NCBI GenBank assembly: GCA_022315425.1
Contig: JAIUPT010000017.1
Coordinates: forward strand, 62,001 to 126,000
Direction of reading: 5' to 3'
DNA from: Pseudevernia furfuracea
Lineage: Eukaryota; Ascomycota; Lecanoromycetes; Lecanorales; Parmeliaceae
Length of the DNA: 64,000 nucleotides
Shown here: piece after piece, positions 22,900 through 35,480 of the stretch
How positions within the stretch are numbered: position 1 is the first letter of the stretch
Layout: each line of letters starts with the position of its first letter
Position numbers and translations under genes: made by a program
The notes under the pieces: generated by a model
Told to the model about the DNA's origin: nothing
The model's database searches: none
Seen by the model: the letters and a program-made list of their open reading frames with translations, nothing else

Positions 22900-25800
22900 T
22901 ATCTGTCGAATTTTCAGCAAATCCGTAGCGTCGGCTGGGGTATCTACTCACGTCATTATATTTGATAACTAATATCGTGTTCTACGTATAGAGTCTTATA
23001 TCTTTTTATAGATCGGGGATCCTACGAAAGATATCTAGAGCTACGATTAACTCCTCGTATCGAAGAAGCTACTTAAGATATCGCTTTCTATAAGAACTTA
23101 ATCGACTCTACTATCGCTATTTAAAGCGCAAATTCTATTAGAAATAGTATTAACAGATCTTTTAGTAGATCTCGCTATTATTCGACTTCTTTACGTTAGA
23201 ATATTCCTCAGTTAAGTATATTCTCAGATTAGGGTCGACGTCTATTTAAGATATCGATTAGAATTAGTATTATCTATAGAGAGAACGAGCCTCTCTATAA
23301 GATATAAATCTATCGTCTACTAATCTAATCCTAACTCCTTCGCCGCCTAGATACGATATTATTCGTATAGATATTCGACTTAATAGCCGGCCGAAAAAAA
23401 TAGCTTTAGATACTCGCCCTACGAGTATTTTTCTAATTATCGCGCGGAGATCCCCGAACGCTCTTTAGCGATATCGAGAAATAGTTAGTTAATAACGACT
23501 AGGATATAATTACTCTCTTTAAGCCGTCGATAGTTCTTTTGTAACTCTACTTTTAATCTCTCGATATTCTTATTATCGAGCTCCCTCGACTAGTTCTATT
23601 AAAAATGTAACTACTTAAGTCTAATACGAGTAGTTCTCTTATACTGAATATATTTTTCTATCTCGATTTTCGACTCTTTCTCTTAAGCTTAACTTCTCTA
23701 TATCTCGATACGCTTTATTCGATAAAGAATCGAAAAGAGAAGAATATATAATAACTTGAGATATAGAGGGCTTGTGAGAATATAGAAGCTTGCGTAGGGA
23801 GTTAGTTCTGACATTCTTCTCTCCCCCCCCTGGCTAAAAATATCGACCTTCTCTCTAAATTTGTTAAATCCCCCTTTCTCATCGTTAATTTAACTTTATC
23901 TAATTAATCTGCGCTCTAAATATTAATTCGAGTCTTGCGAGACTTATATCCTCTTTCGATGAGTAATTCTCTGCTCAAGTTTACTTTCTACTCGTCAATT
24001 ATATTTAATAGAGTCTAATTATTCCTTATAACCTGAAGATAGATTTCTAAAATTCTAATTATAATATCTAGTTCGAAATAGAAGGTCTAATAGGGCTGAA
24101 ACAGTCTACTCCGCTTCTAGAGTCTAAAGATTATCTTATAGTAAGACCGTAGAGACTACTAGATCGCTAAGTTTTAAAGAAAAATACGATAAAAAGAAAG
24201 AGATCTCTCTCTTCGTAAAGAGATAGAATAGTAAGAAGGTCTGAGATTCGATATAAGTTTAAGAGGATAAAGAACGAGTCGCCGTAGGAAAGTTATTAGA
24301 AGATCTTTTAACTTAAGTTCGATCGTTTTATAATTATAACCGTCCGGAAAGAGCCTCTCTATAAGTACGTTATCGTAAAGAGGTTTTTAGAGTTAGACTT
24401 CTAGAAGGAGCTACGAATAATTTATAGTATTCGATATAATTATATTATTACCGTTCTAGAGATCTTTCGTTTTAAGGGCTCGTTTTACGTCGTCCTCGAG
24501 TATATAAATATTTCTCTCGTATAGATTATCGTATCTCTCTCTTATCCCGATGAGCAGGAACTGATTTCTATACTGGAACAGATATACTAGATAATTATAA
24601 AGTCACGAAGTATATACTAACGATAGTAGATACTTAGCGGTCTCGTATACCTTATCTTATAAGAACTGAAATACGAGTTATTAAGCTACTCGAACGTCCT
24701 TCTAAGTACTAAAGAAGAAGTTAAAATCGATATTTCTCTAGAATTAATTATATAGAACTTTATTAATATAGAATAGTAGCGAATTAAGAATACTATCGCT
24801 ACCTCGCTCCCTTACGCAGTATTAGTATTCGAGACGTAAGAGCACTGAGCAGAATTATAATAGAATTAATATAGAAATACGTTAAAGAAGATAGCGTCGT
24901 CGAGATTAAGGATTTAAATTATTAGTCTTTCGACTCTACTATTATCGACTTTTTATTAGCGACGACGTCGGCCAGTTCGGCAAAGTAACTAATAACGATA
25001 AGTTAGAATTATATCTATATAATCCTCCTCTAATATCTCTAGTATCGCTTACTTTAATATAGTTAGCGGAAAGACTAGCTTAAATAAATAGTAGATTAGA
25101 CCGAAGTCTTCGTCTATAGACTCTATAAGTTAGTAAGATAGACGTTTTCTAAGAACGTTAAAGCGCTATTATATCTATTAGATTATATAATTCGATTAGT
25201 TTTCTTAATTTCTAATTTTATCGCCTATCTTCTATTAATTCTAAACTTAGCGTATTATTAAAATAAGCTCTTTCTAGATATCTATTTCTAATCTTATCTC
25301 TCTAAAAAGGCTGCTCGTTCCCTTACTTTCTATCTTATTTCGTTACTCTATAATCTTTTCTCTTCTCTTAGCTTCTCTTTTTCTCTTTTCTCTCTCTCTT
25401 TATTCTATATACTTCTATAGATATTCTCTAGATCTACGCTACGATCGTCGACGACTTCTTTCTAGTCTTTATTCTTATTAACTTTCTCTTACGGACGATA
25501 CGAGAAAGGATCGCTCTTTTTATATTTAAGTATCTTACTTATCTATACTTTATCTATCGCTATTAACTTCTAGATCTATAGACTTAGAGCGATATTCTTG
25601 TCTAGCTAATCTATATTGTTCTTAATATCTTTTCTCTCGACTTTAGAGTTTTTACGCTATCGAAAGCTGGTCTTCGAGCTGAAAACCTGTCGCTAGCTAA
25701 TATAATCTCTCTCTTAACTAGTTCTTATCTTAGCTTCTCAGTCGATATTCTCGACTTTCGTTTAGATACCTATCGCTGCGTTTATCGTTCGATAGATATA

Positions 25801-27355
25801 ATATTCTTCGTACTACTAGTATTCTACGTCCTGATTATCGTATTCTAGCGAACTTTACTCTCTCTAAGAATATCGAAGTATCTCTACGAAACGATTATAT
25901 ATTCTCGTCACTACTTACGTTATTTAGTACTAATAGTGTATAGACAGAATCGTTCTTATATCTACTTATACTACTCTTCTATCTCGTCTTACGTAAACCC
26001 TTCTATAAAATCTTTCTTTATACGTACTAAGCGCTAGCCGTACTTTTCGCTTACTCGATTTAACGTTATCTATCGTCGAACTCGCTTTTTCCCTATATAT
26101 ATATTTATATCTCCGCTGAGCTATTCGTCTCTACGTTAGTCGTCTAATATATTAGCGTTCTATAGTAGAATAGAAACTCTCGCTACGATCGTACTCGAGC
26201 TCTTATTACTTATATTGAAGACTTAGTTAAGATTAAGATTATACTTTTCTAGACGTTAAAGGTTGAAGTCGAATAATATATTAACTTATAGATTTCTTTC
26301 GTAAGCTTCTCGTCCTTTTTATAGAGTTATCTATTCGTAATAATATTTTAGTCGTACGAGGAGTAAAACTATTTAGAACTATTTATAAAACCTTACTAAG
26401 GACTGACTCGGGAGCTTCTATATTACGCTTAGATCGATAAAAGGGGCGGCGTATTCGGCTCTCGCTGGGTATTATTTAGTAGACCGCATAGAATTAGTAT
26501 CTTAGTAGGAGAATACGAGAGTATTCTCTTAGTTAGTATTAGGTTTAGAATAGCTGCGCTTCTGCTCTATCTCTAACAACTAATCTATAGTTATTAGACT
26601 CGAAAAGTTTATACGCGTCGGATTCGTATAATCTGACAGATACGATATATCGATAAGTATAGCTATAGATAAATAAATATTAATGAAACGCTTACGAATA
26701 TAAAGACTACTCTCGTAATATAGCCGTTACTAAATAATATCTTAAAGAGCGATAATCTAGATAAGATAATATAATAATAAATTCTTTTACTGGCGTTACT
26801 AATCTACAGTATAGATTCTCTTTATTTCGATCTTCTTAATCTATTTAAAAGAGGAGAAAGTTTCTTTTAGCCGCCGTAGCACTATTTCTAAGAGCTCGAC
26901 AGATATAACTAGAACTTTTCGAGTCGAGATAGAAAAACGATATATAGAGAACGCGAATTAAGATATTAAAGTCGCGCAAGATAAGGCTAAGTATAAATAG
27001 GAGACGACGGGAAAGAAGTAGAAAGAGAAGAGAAAGATACTAGTAATAAATAAAGTCTCTAAGTATCTTATCTTTTACGACTAACCGCGAGTAGTCTTCG
27101 AAACTACTAAGTAGCGAGATAATCTACGAGATATTATACGAGACAAGTTAGATAAGGGAGTAGAACTAATAGAATTAGAATATTAGTCTTAAGAGAAATA
27201 AGCATAATATTAGTAGATTAGTAGATACTTATAGATATAGTATTAGATAGTAAAAGCTATAAGTTAGAATTTCGAGGTGTTTTCTTAATTTTGGAAATAG
27301 AGCCCAAGGTGCCAACGCTGAACTGCATAAAAGTCTCTGCATAAAGTCGCCTACT
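22900..27355. other. TA-rich RIP-degraded block, identity unresolved
   Basis: About 4.4 kb with strong CpA depletion and no frame I can identify. Lysine/arginine-rich remnants can be read on the minus strand near 25250-25600 and on the plus strand near 26880-27290, where a charged C-terminal tail resembles those of pogo/Fot1-type transposases, but too weakly to call. A C9 run occurs near 23821-23830. It is probably one or more old transposable elements. Confidence 0.4.
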
Positions 27356-27437
27356 TCCTGACCTACTCTCGCATCAGTAGGACTGGGGGTTAGTGAGTCT
27401 CAGATTGCAGGTCTATTCATAGGTATGCGATATGCGA

Positions 27438-27455
27438 TATGCGCATATGCGCATA
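27438..27455. repeat. 18-bp perfect palindrome in the left repeat of copy B
   Basis: tatgcgcatatgcgcata is self-complementary and is preceded by tatgcgatatgcga repeats. It sits at the same place in the left repeat as the hairpin of copy A (6711-6733), although the sequences differ, which suggests a conserved structural feature of the A repeat. Confidence 0.75.
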
Positions 27456-27695
27456 GGGAGATTGGCACTCAGCGAGTCATAAATGGCTGCATCTCACATC
27501 AGTGAATGGCTCCTCATTCAATTTCTTCTCCTTCGGAGTCAACACACTTTTTGTAGTCCTAGACTTTCAATTTCACAACATTAGTCTTATTTAATCACTT
27601 CAACGTCTCGTGTAGCACACCTATTCTAGACTCACGAGGAGATCGACATCGAGACTCACAATGACGACGAGAGGGTTAAAAGACTAATTGAGAGC

Positions 27696-28253
27696 GTGTT
27701 GGCCAAGAAGCGCGATACGCAGCCAGGCACTGATCATATAAAGACCCATCGCGTACACAAACACAAATCCCACTCCCGCAGACGTTATCGCCGTAGTCGT
27801 CACTATTTATCGGAGTCGAATACCGACTCAGAGACGGGGGATAGGTCAATAGTATTCTTTCTGCACCATGAAGAAGGTACGCAGTCTTTCCTTGATCTAG
27901 CATTCCGTTTTTCTACAGTTCAGATAAAATATTTCAAACAAATCTTCTATGGGATCTTTCAGCCTGAAAGCCTCATCAAATTGAGTCAAGGGATAACCGA
28001 CCGTGCTGTTCAGAAGGCTCCACAGAAGGTCAAGGGGATATCACATTTGCTACTGTGTCTCGAGGTCTATGGTCAGATTTTACTGCATTTCTCTGCGAAA
28101 GCCTTGCTGAACCCACTGCAGCAGTCACTTTCGCAGTACCGCGTTCGCCTACTGAAAATGTCAGTTATCTACAAGTTTGACTTTATCCGAATGTACAACG
28201 CAGCCTTCATGAGAGCACGTATTCTTCTTGGCCAGGACGATGCAACTGCCTGA
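27696..28253 (+). CDS. Gag-like protein of YR retrotransposon copy B
   Basis: 185-codon open frame. Residues 1-45 are rich in Lys, Arg and His (RVHKHKSHSRRRYRRSRHYL). An acidic linker (SESNTDSETGD) follows, then YFKQIFYGIFQPESLIKLSQ at about 85-105, which aligns with CFKQIFYKTFKLKNLIKL in copy A. The C-terminal part is helical with no motif I recognise, apart from YKFDFIRMYNAAFMRAR near its end, which may precede the next segment. The frame probably continued past the TGA at 28251-28253, because downstream sequence (RRCFDLLVRKMSL-like) remains translatable. It is the gag equivalent by position; an RNA-binding role is inference. The upstream start may lie before 27696. Confidence 0.6.
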   Translation: MLAKKRDTQPGTDHIKTHRVHKHKSHSRRRYRRSRHYLSESNTDSETGDRSIVFFLHHEEGTQSFLDLAFRFSTVQIKYFKQIFYGIFQPESLIKLSQGITDRAVQKAPQKVKGISHLLLCLEVYGQILLHFSAKALLNPLQQSLSQYRVRLLKMSVIYKFDFIRMYNAAFMRARILLGQDDATA

Positions 28254-28639
28254 GGCCTTGAGGATAGACGTTGCTTCGACCTCTTAGTGCGCAAAATGAG
28301 CCTTGATGAGATCTCTAAGGCACCTACTAATGTAGTCTCTAAATTCTTCTCTTTCGTTGGGATTTGTCGTAATTTCAATGAAGGCAGATGCACGCGCGAT
28401 TAGTACAAATATAGTTATATCTGCTCTATCCGTCAGTATGGTCACCCAGTCAATATATGTCAGAAGACCTTAACAGTGATATCGGTCACAAACCTTACCC
28501 TACTGGGAAATCGAATCTCGCGACCTGAATAACTTCCTAGTTAGCCCCAAGTGCTCTCCTCGCTGCTGTTCATATTTAAAGACTTTCTATACGCCTTATT
28601 TGACCCTTTAGACCCAGTTCTTCCCTATTAGAGACCGTT

Positions 28640-30160
28640 AAAAATAGATGATTAGAGTTATTAGTTGAATAGTTATCCTGATCAGAATTTCACTAAGTCC
28701 ATTTCGGCTATTCTTCGAACCGGAGTCAAAATTGACTATCGGAGATCAACACTATGCTATCGCTACACAAATCATTAATCAGCCCGTACAGCATCTGAAA
28801 TCCTGACTGCAGACCTTTATAAGCAGCTGGAGCATTATCGACTGACTTAAGTGAACCCCTAGATCGAGATACAGTACGTCTGCTCGCCGCTGGGCTTGAT
28901 TCTAAAACACGATAGCGGTTGAAGAAGAATTCACGACCTCTTATTCCCCAATAGTCAATTAGTTAACGACGATATCCTCTATAAGTGAAGAGCATTAGAA
29001 TATGTTATATTCGATAACGCAGTCAATGCGCTGCTACTGTAGAGCCCGAGGGCTTAGTTTGTGAAGAGGAATTTAAAACACGCTTTCCGCTATATACTAA
29101 TTACTATCTCCGATCAATAATTGCTAGAATTTCATTACGACGATCGCTATTGAATAGAATAATACCTTCTATTCGGTCTACGTACGGCTCCGTTCCTATT
29201 TGACCTCTTTGCAAAGGCCTTGAACTGAATATTAATTGCAGTCCTGGAATAGATCTTTATATTACACTATCTAGACGACTTTTTCGCAGTCCTTTCTCCC
29301 GACGCTGACGCTATCGTATATAGCCAGTAATTCGACGAATTATGCGCCGAATTAGGCCTTTCAGTCAACTATTCCAAAGACATCATGAGGACTATAGCTG
29401 ACTTTCTGAGAATCGAATTTGACTCTAACTCGATGCAGGTCAGGCTCTCTCCAGATAAGCTGACCCGTGCGAGAAACACAGTCAAAGACCTGCTAAATAA
29501 GTTATATATTTCACATCAGGAGCTCGAGTCAGCGGTCGGCTTCCTATTATTTGCTTCTAAAGTGATAGTCTCAGACAGAGCCTTTTTGCGGCGACTTTAT
29601 AATACACTCAGAAGGCCAGTAAGACTTTATACAATTACGTTATATATAAAGGCCGATCTACAATGACGGTTGACCTTTCTAAACAACTGGGATAGCCTCA
29701 AATTATTACGCAATATGGACGATCGTTCTAAATAGTATATGTGAACGAATACGTTAGAGAACTATAGTATAGAAGACTACATTTTGAACGAAACAAGCTA
29801 TCTTCTATCCCCTCAGAACGTCTTCAGTATACGAGTACCTACACGTTACCGTCACAAAGATATTCAATTCAAAGAAATAAAGGTCGTATATTATGCAATT
29901 TAACTATGGCTGGACCGCCTGCGAGGATCGAAACTGATCCTCTATTGCGACAATAACGCATATATCCATAGCCTTATCAAAACCTCTATACGAGAACCTA
30001 CGATGACCTCACTACACGATATAGCAATGCTATTGACTAGCTATAACATCTATTTAGTATCTATTTAGATTCTCACTAAGGTCAATCTGCTAGCCGATAA
30101 CTTATCTCGCTTCCGATTTCGAAAAATTGCTAATGCATACTCACAGTTGGGACACCTAGC
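28640..30160 (+). pseudogene. Reverse transcriptase-RNase H of YR retrotransposon copy B
   Basis: Forward frame parallel to 8290-9860. An RT core region spans about 28720-29300, with the catalytic box near 29265-29290 (YLDDFFAVL; reads LHYLDDFFAV with both Asp intact). The open frame at 29385-29666 holds ADFLRIEFDSNSMQVRLSPD, then SHQELESAVGFLLFASKVIV and RAFLRRLYNTLRRP, the RT thumb/connection typical of DIRS/Ngaro elements. RNase H follows (29700-30130): LILYCDNNAYIHSLIK and VNLLADNLSRFRFRKIA. A handful of TAG/TGA stops remain, far fewer than in copy A. Confidence 0.8.
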
Positions 30161-30339
30161 TTCCTCTCAGCAGAACTAGGACGTGATCCACCGAATTTCT
30201 GATATAATCAGACCACACTATCAAGAGAGGCTGCTCGCGCTCTCTGGTGAGGACTAGTCACCAAGACACGAAAAAATTACTCTATATTAGTCAAGTCATA
30301 CATCTTCTTCTGCGCGATGCGAGGTATCAAATCGACATT

Positions 30340-31165
30340 CTCGGCAAGCTCTCAGATCCTATGTGATTGAATAGCATATCTAGGCAACAAACAGTCGAAA
30401 ATTAAGACTCTTAAGTCCTACGTTACTGACGTTAGATTAGTCTATGTGGACATAGGGTACAAGGACCTCGCAGTCTTCTATAGTCCTCAGTTAGAACGCG
30501 TTATTGTTGATCTACGCCGTATGCGTAGCGAGACTGGGTCGCTAAAACGACGTCCTATTACTAAAGATCTACTACTGCAAATACTTTCTTATTTCAGTCT
30601 TCGAACCAGAGAAGGCGTTCCATTATACGCTGCCTTTTGCCTGACATTCGCTGCTTTTCTTCGCGTAGACGAATTTACTTACTCTATAAAGAATCTAAAC
30701 GATTCTAATTTCAGTTAATGATTTCTGACTCGTCGCTCCGTTACTCTGTATAAGGATCATCTCGAATTGATACTTTCTACGTTCAAAACGAATTCTTTTA
30801 GACGAGGTATTACGCTCAAGATAGCTACGTCAGGGGATAATGCCTGCTCAGTATAGACCTTACGTTATCTGTTCAGATGGGAAGCCCTATCTGATAGCCT
30901 CTTGTTCCAGTGGAAAGGCGCATTTACTAGACAGTTAGTCATAAATAAGCTACGCGAGATCCTCACTCTACTGGGGGTAGAAGATCACTACTCTGATTAT
31001 TCCTTCCGTCGGGGTGCAGCTACATCAGCAAAGAAAGCTGACCTTAGTGATCAAGAAATTCAGCTACTTGGACGCTAGAAATCAGAATCATATCGCCTCT
31101 ATATCGTTACTCATCCAGCTCATATTCTAGCAGCATCACGGCGGCATCAGCGTCTTCCTCACCGC
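30340..31165 (+). pseudogene. Tyrosine recombinase of YR retrotransposon copy B
   Basis: The N-terminal core is open at 30446-30718: RPITKDLLLQILSYFSLRTR, then LYAAFCLTFAAFLRVDEFTY. The catalytic first Arg is expected in the FLR segment. After a TAA near 30718 the frame continues to DYSFRRGAATSAKKADLSDQ (30990-31050), EIQLLGR*KSESYRLYIVTH (31053-31112) and ILAASRRHQR (31120-31150). Here the FRRG box and the Tyr in YRLYI are intact; the Trp before KSE is a TAG. This is clearly the phage-integrase-like family, with catalytic boxes better kept than in copy A. A handful of stops make it non-functional as read. Confidence 0.8.
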
Positions 31166-31244
31166 TAGTGCTGATCATGCTAGCATGTTCATAACGTCAT
31201 ACGAGGCCGTGACCCTATTATATGACGTCGTTTGGGTGTTTAGA

Positions 31245-31410
31245 AGCATTTTCTAGCGCTGGGGCACGTCCTATGACCTATACGGCCTTGCTGGGATCGC
31301 CCATTCGGCTTGCAGACCCAGCGTTGAGATATCCCAATCATTATTTTACATTCTACATCATTCCCGATCGGGTTAGCGTCCTGACTGATGAGAACACTAA
31401 CTCTCGATTG
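31245..31410 (+). repeat. B-type terminal repeat of copy B
   Basis: Shares ttctagcgctggggcacg and the later gcgttgagatatcccaatca with B2 of copy A (ttctagcgctggggtacg, gcgttgaacggcccaatcac), with indels. Only one B copy is seen in copy B. Confidence 0.55.
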
Positions 31411-31429
31411 TAACTTATATGTGAGAACT

Positions 31430-32095
31430 TGTAGTTCGAAAATGAAGCGGATTCATTATTGAATTCTGCAGAAACATGCCTATTATGCTCCATTATTGAA
31501 ACGTAAAATTTTCTTAAGAATCGAGAGATTTCTTTTTAAACATCTATAGTAGCAACAATAATGAAGGGATTCAACGGAGAGCTCGTGTTTGTTCATTTTC
31601 CGTCCCTTTTGTACATGACTTGATATTGATACCCGCAGAGATTAGAGTTCTGCTAACAGATCATTAGTCTTTCAGCGCATACGTTGACAACGTCGCTATA
31701 CTCTGAAAACTCTGGTCCGAACTTTTCCCAAACTACACACATCGCTGAAGTAAAGAATTTCACCATAACGCCGTAGTCTCAAAGCCATCCCACTTTCTGA
31801 GCAGACCCTTAAAGATCTATGCTTATATCGCGAACAACTATTTACACGTCGCCTACCTTCTCAGACTCTTCGCAAATGATTGAGATTAGTCAGTAGTATC
31901 CGAGATAGTCTTGACGCATTTCTTACTTATCCTTTGACAGCAGACTTAGCGAACGCTACAGAAAGCTCTAGTCTTAGACTATTAGTACACACCGCACACG
32001 AGAATAAAAAATCAGGCTGTTATGAATCGTTCGATGTAATATCGTTGCCGAAGCGAATTTCGCAGGGGATTTACCCTGTTCAGATAGCTTAGATA
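31430..32095 (+). other. Unrecognised coding remnant
   Basis: Moderate GC stretch. The best frame is 31880-32092, with ESSSLRLLVHTAHENKKSGC and SLPKRISQGIYPVQIA; further sequence upstream (FSAYVDNVAIL, SELFPNYTHR near 31670-31740) looks coding in other frames. I cannot name a family. It stops abruptly at the TA-rich block that begins near 32095. Confidence 0.3.
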
Positions 32096-34235
32096 AACGA
32101 AGATAAATTAGAAATCGAAGGCCTCGATATAATCAAGACGTTAGTTAGTAGCGAGACTTCGTTAAGCGTTTTTATATTTATAGTATATAAGACTGTTTTG
32201 CTAACTATAATCGCAACGAGTATAGTTTATACTTGTAATACTATAATTTCTTTCTGTAAGCTGATATTTTATTTTAGTCTCCGTTCTAGCTAAGTATCGA
32301 TAGTGCTTTCTTTTATTTAGAGCTTAATAATACTACTTACCTTAATAACCTCCTCTCGATCGAATTCTTCGGTTATTAAATCTCTCTTATCTTTAATAAC
32401 GTAGTTATCTATCTTCTCTGCTACGATTAATTTAATAATATAACTATCTATCTCGTCGAGCGATAAATCTACTATTACTTACTTAATACTAACTTTTTCG
32501 ACCCCTACCTCTATTAATATCTTAATTATATTAATAAATATACTAACGCCCTTAATTATAAGCTTTTAGCCTTTCGCTACGTTATCGAATACGCTCGTAA
32601 ATATCGTCTTATCAGTTAATTCGTCTATAAGTTTATATAATATCTGCTCGAAGTATTATATAGATATTTATAAAAACGATATTAAATCTAAAATTGCTAG
32701 TTTCGCTAGTATAATTCCTAATAACTGTTTAGTAAATAGGTTTAATTATATCTACTCTAAGAATCTGAACCTAAGTTAGATTAGATATAATATAATAATA
32801 ACTCTAATTCTCTTCTATAGTAGTCTGTTAACGTCTATCTATAAGAATCCTCTGCTAGGTTATAATTTAACTAAGAACTTGTAGAGCGCTTAGAGAAATT
32901 ATAAGTCGTATTAATATTATAAAAACTTTAATTATTAACTAAACTTAGATACGGGTAATTATAGTATAGGCGGGACGATAAGTACTAGTTATTTTATATA
33001 TAACTTCTCTCTACTTATTAAAATATAAGCTTATCTCTTCGATTAACGGTTTTTATATAATAATACTTCTTAATATTAACTATTAATTAAGATTCTCTAG
33101 GGGCGTAGAAGTCGACTAACTTGTCTTAATACTTAGATTTTACGCTATAGCTCGACTAAGAATAAAGTATTACTATTTATCTAGCTTACTCTAATTATAA
33201 ATTTCTTAATTATTAGATAATCTTCTATATAAGATATTATTTATTTAAAATAGTAAAGACTTTATAGCTTATAATTTTTATCGTTTAAATCGTCTACTCT
33301 AGTAATAAGTACTAGTATAGCGAGTATAGCGCTTGTAATAGTAGTACTATTAGCTATACTTCTATAGTGTTCAAGATCTAGCTATATAGAATCTAATATA
33401 TCTAAATACTCTTAGAATTAAGATAGTAATATTCTTTTACTCGATCTCAGCTTATAAGCTAAAGACGTATAAATCTAGAAATAAAATCGAGTTCTTTTTT
33501 AGATTTTAAATATATTTTCTTACTATAGTCTATAAATAGAATCTCTAATCTCGAAACGTTTTAATAGAGAATCTCTATCTATCTTATATTCTTATATTTA
33601 CAACTATAGCTAGATTTAATAGCGAGCTCGCATTATTCTAGTTTTCTTCTCTCGTATACGTTACTTTATTTACGCAGATATTAATATTAATCTAATAATT
33701 TAATCGTAGCCTTTCGATATACGCTTTAACGACTAGGTTTTATTTCGAAACCTCGACTCTAAAAATTGCTCGTTCTGCTTCTATTCTTTATTCGCTAATC
33801 TTAATAATTAAGTATTTTATTCCTATCGCGAACTCAGCTCCTATAATAATAATAACTCAAGACGATAATAGAATCTAGATCGGCCCTAGATAGCTTAAGA
33901 TCTTTACGTTATAATTAATAGTCTATATAAGTTTTAATATCTTTAAAGGCTCGTCTTAAATTCTTAGAAACGATTAGTAGTCTTCGAGATTATCTTAGAA
34001 GATCGCTTATCTACTTTTGAGAGAAAGAATCTCGTATCTCGGGAAAGAGCTTTATAAAGAAAACGTTCTTAGGGCAGATTTCGTAGAGTATTTATCCTAC
34101 TTAGACTGCTCGAACAGAGGATAATATACTAGTACTCGACGGTCTCGCTATTATCGAGACTCTAATTAGTAGCGAGATATTATTCAGCGTCTTTATATTT
34201 ATAACGTATAAGACTGTTATTTGAAGAGTAGAAAT
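32095..34235. repeat. ~2.1-kb RIP-degraded unit bounded by ~110-bp direct repeats
   Basis: The block near 32105-32200 (ttagtagcgagac, then tttatatttatagtatataa gactgtt) recurs at 34120-34215 (ttagtagcgagat, then tttatatttataacgtataa gactgtt) in the same orientation. The interior is TA-rich with no identifiable coding region. It resembles a small LTR-type or non-autonomous element, but termini and target duplications cannot be read. Confidence 0.45.
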
Positions 34236-34440
34236 AGGCGGTTATATCGTTTATATAAAAGCTGAGGCAGAGATAGCGAAGGTCGCTATAGGCTGAAGTA
34301 GTAGAGCCCCAGTATTTGCTTGGTAGGTAACTAGCGGTAGAGGAAGGTAGAAGGATTGCATTATAGAAAGCTGAGGTGTATTAAGATCTTGGGTCTAACC
34401 TTGTAGATATTGCTTTGTCAACCCCGATAAGCTCCCTTCT
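34236..34440. other. Short unannotated spacer
   Basis: Ordinary-composition spacer between the repeat unit and the kinase pseudogene; nothing recognised. Confidence 0.3.
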
Positions 34441-35480
34441 AAACCTCTCTCTGACAAGATATCTCGCCTTATAATTCCTTACTTCTCAGATATTCGAGGA
34501 TGGTTCAATTATATATATAATCATAATCGAAGCCCTCGCGTACGAAGAGATAACTAAAGATTTTATATAGATAGGAATATTTCGATTTCTTATTAAAATT
34601 AAGAGAACGGATATAGTTGAAATAAATCGTAAATTCCTGAGAGAGATCTTTATATAGATTCTCTATATTGATCCTTCTCTTTTTCTCTAAGATAAGCTCT
34701 TTCTTTTATATCTAATCTGTAGCCGTAAGACCTTGCTATAGGAGAGAGCCCCGAAGGAAGTAGAGAAGTATATACTTAAGCGATTCTAAATTATCGCAGT
34801 AATATTGCTCTTAACTAGACGTTAGTCTTTACGCAGTAAGAATCGAGGATATTATACTTATTAATATCTAAATAACCGTTAATACTGACAAAACGGGTCG
34901 TGTCGATTAAATATAGATTTCGGGTATAACCAGTATTGATTTAAGTAGTAAGGCGTTCCGTCGCGAGGCCTAAATTCGTTATATAAATCAGATTCCCCTG
35001 CTTTTCTATACTCATTAAGAAATTCTCCGGCTTAATGTCTCGATAAATAACGCTCTTAGTCTTAGAATAGATATATTCGAGACGGTAAAGAAGCTGATTA
35101 ACGAGTATTAATATAGTCTTAAGAGAGAATTTGCGATCGTAGAAGTTAAAAAGATCTTCTAGACTCGGCCTTAGAAGATCGAACACTATAGTATTATATT
35201 CACACTCCGTCTTATAAGTGTAGACTCGTAGAATACTAATATTACTAGAAAGGGATCGATAGGTATCAACTTCACCTTCTAATAAGGAGGGATCGATAGA
35301 TACATGTTCGAGTTTAATAGCGATATCTTCGCCTGTATTGATGTTAGTTCCTTGTATATAATAAGCTTTAAGACGTAGCTGGGGGTCTCTATATCTGTCT
35401 TATCTATATAGATAGCGCCGAAGCCGCCCCTATCGATCCTCCTTTGCAGCTGATATTTATCGGCTATACGTAGATCCTAA
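34440..35480 (-). pseudogene. Casein kinase 1 (CK1) family protein kinase pseudogene
   Basis: A near full-length CK1 catalytic domain on the minus strand. In order: glycine loop read as LQRRIDRGGFGAIYI (35460-35415); the lysine strand and helix C region IAIKLEHVSIDPS (35325-35285); EVDTYRSLS (35265-35235); TECEYNTIVFDLLRPSLEDL (35205-35150, LGPSLEDLF in the family); RLEYIYSKTKSVIYRDIKPE then NFLM (35085-35015), where the catalytic His of HRD is Tyr; the DFG equivalent eroded to TNLGLA (34990-34970); then segments near 34935-34860 and 34750-34560 including YLFVREGFDYDYIYN (34555-34510), a C-lobe signature of CK1. Active CK1s are Ser/Thr kinases in cell-cycle, trafficking and signalling roles. 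Several frame breaks and RIP stops plus loss of catalytic residues make this a dead copy. Confidence 0.85.

Larger units (their letters stand above)
27360..31420 (+). mobile_element. Ngaro-type YR retrotransposon, copy B (distinct subfamily, right end incomplete)
   Basis: Same gene order as copy A (gag-like, RT, RNase H, tyrosine recombinase) but diverged and much less RIP-mutated. The left end near 27371 (gactgggggttagtgagtct) corresponds to the start of A1 in copy A (gacagggggttagtgaatct). The right end carries a B-like repeat (ttctagcgctggggcacg near 31248) closing at about 31400 with gatgagaacactaac. I find no A2 copy after it, so either the element is truncated on the right or A2/B were lost by recombination. 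No target duplication is seen. Confidence 0.75.

Noticed and set aside
26880..27290. pogo/Fot1 transposase C-terminus
   Set aside because: Only the charged tail composition fits; no DDE motif or CENP-B domain could be found upstream.
27421..27460. CRISPR-like or tandem array
   Set aside because: Short palindromic tandem of about 40 bp in an A repeat; no spacer-repeat pattern anywhere in the window.
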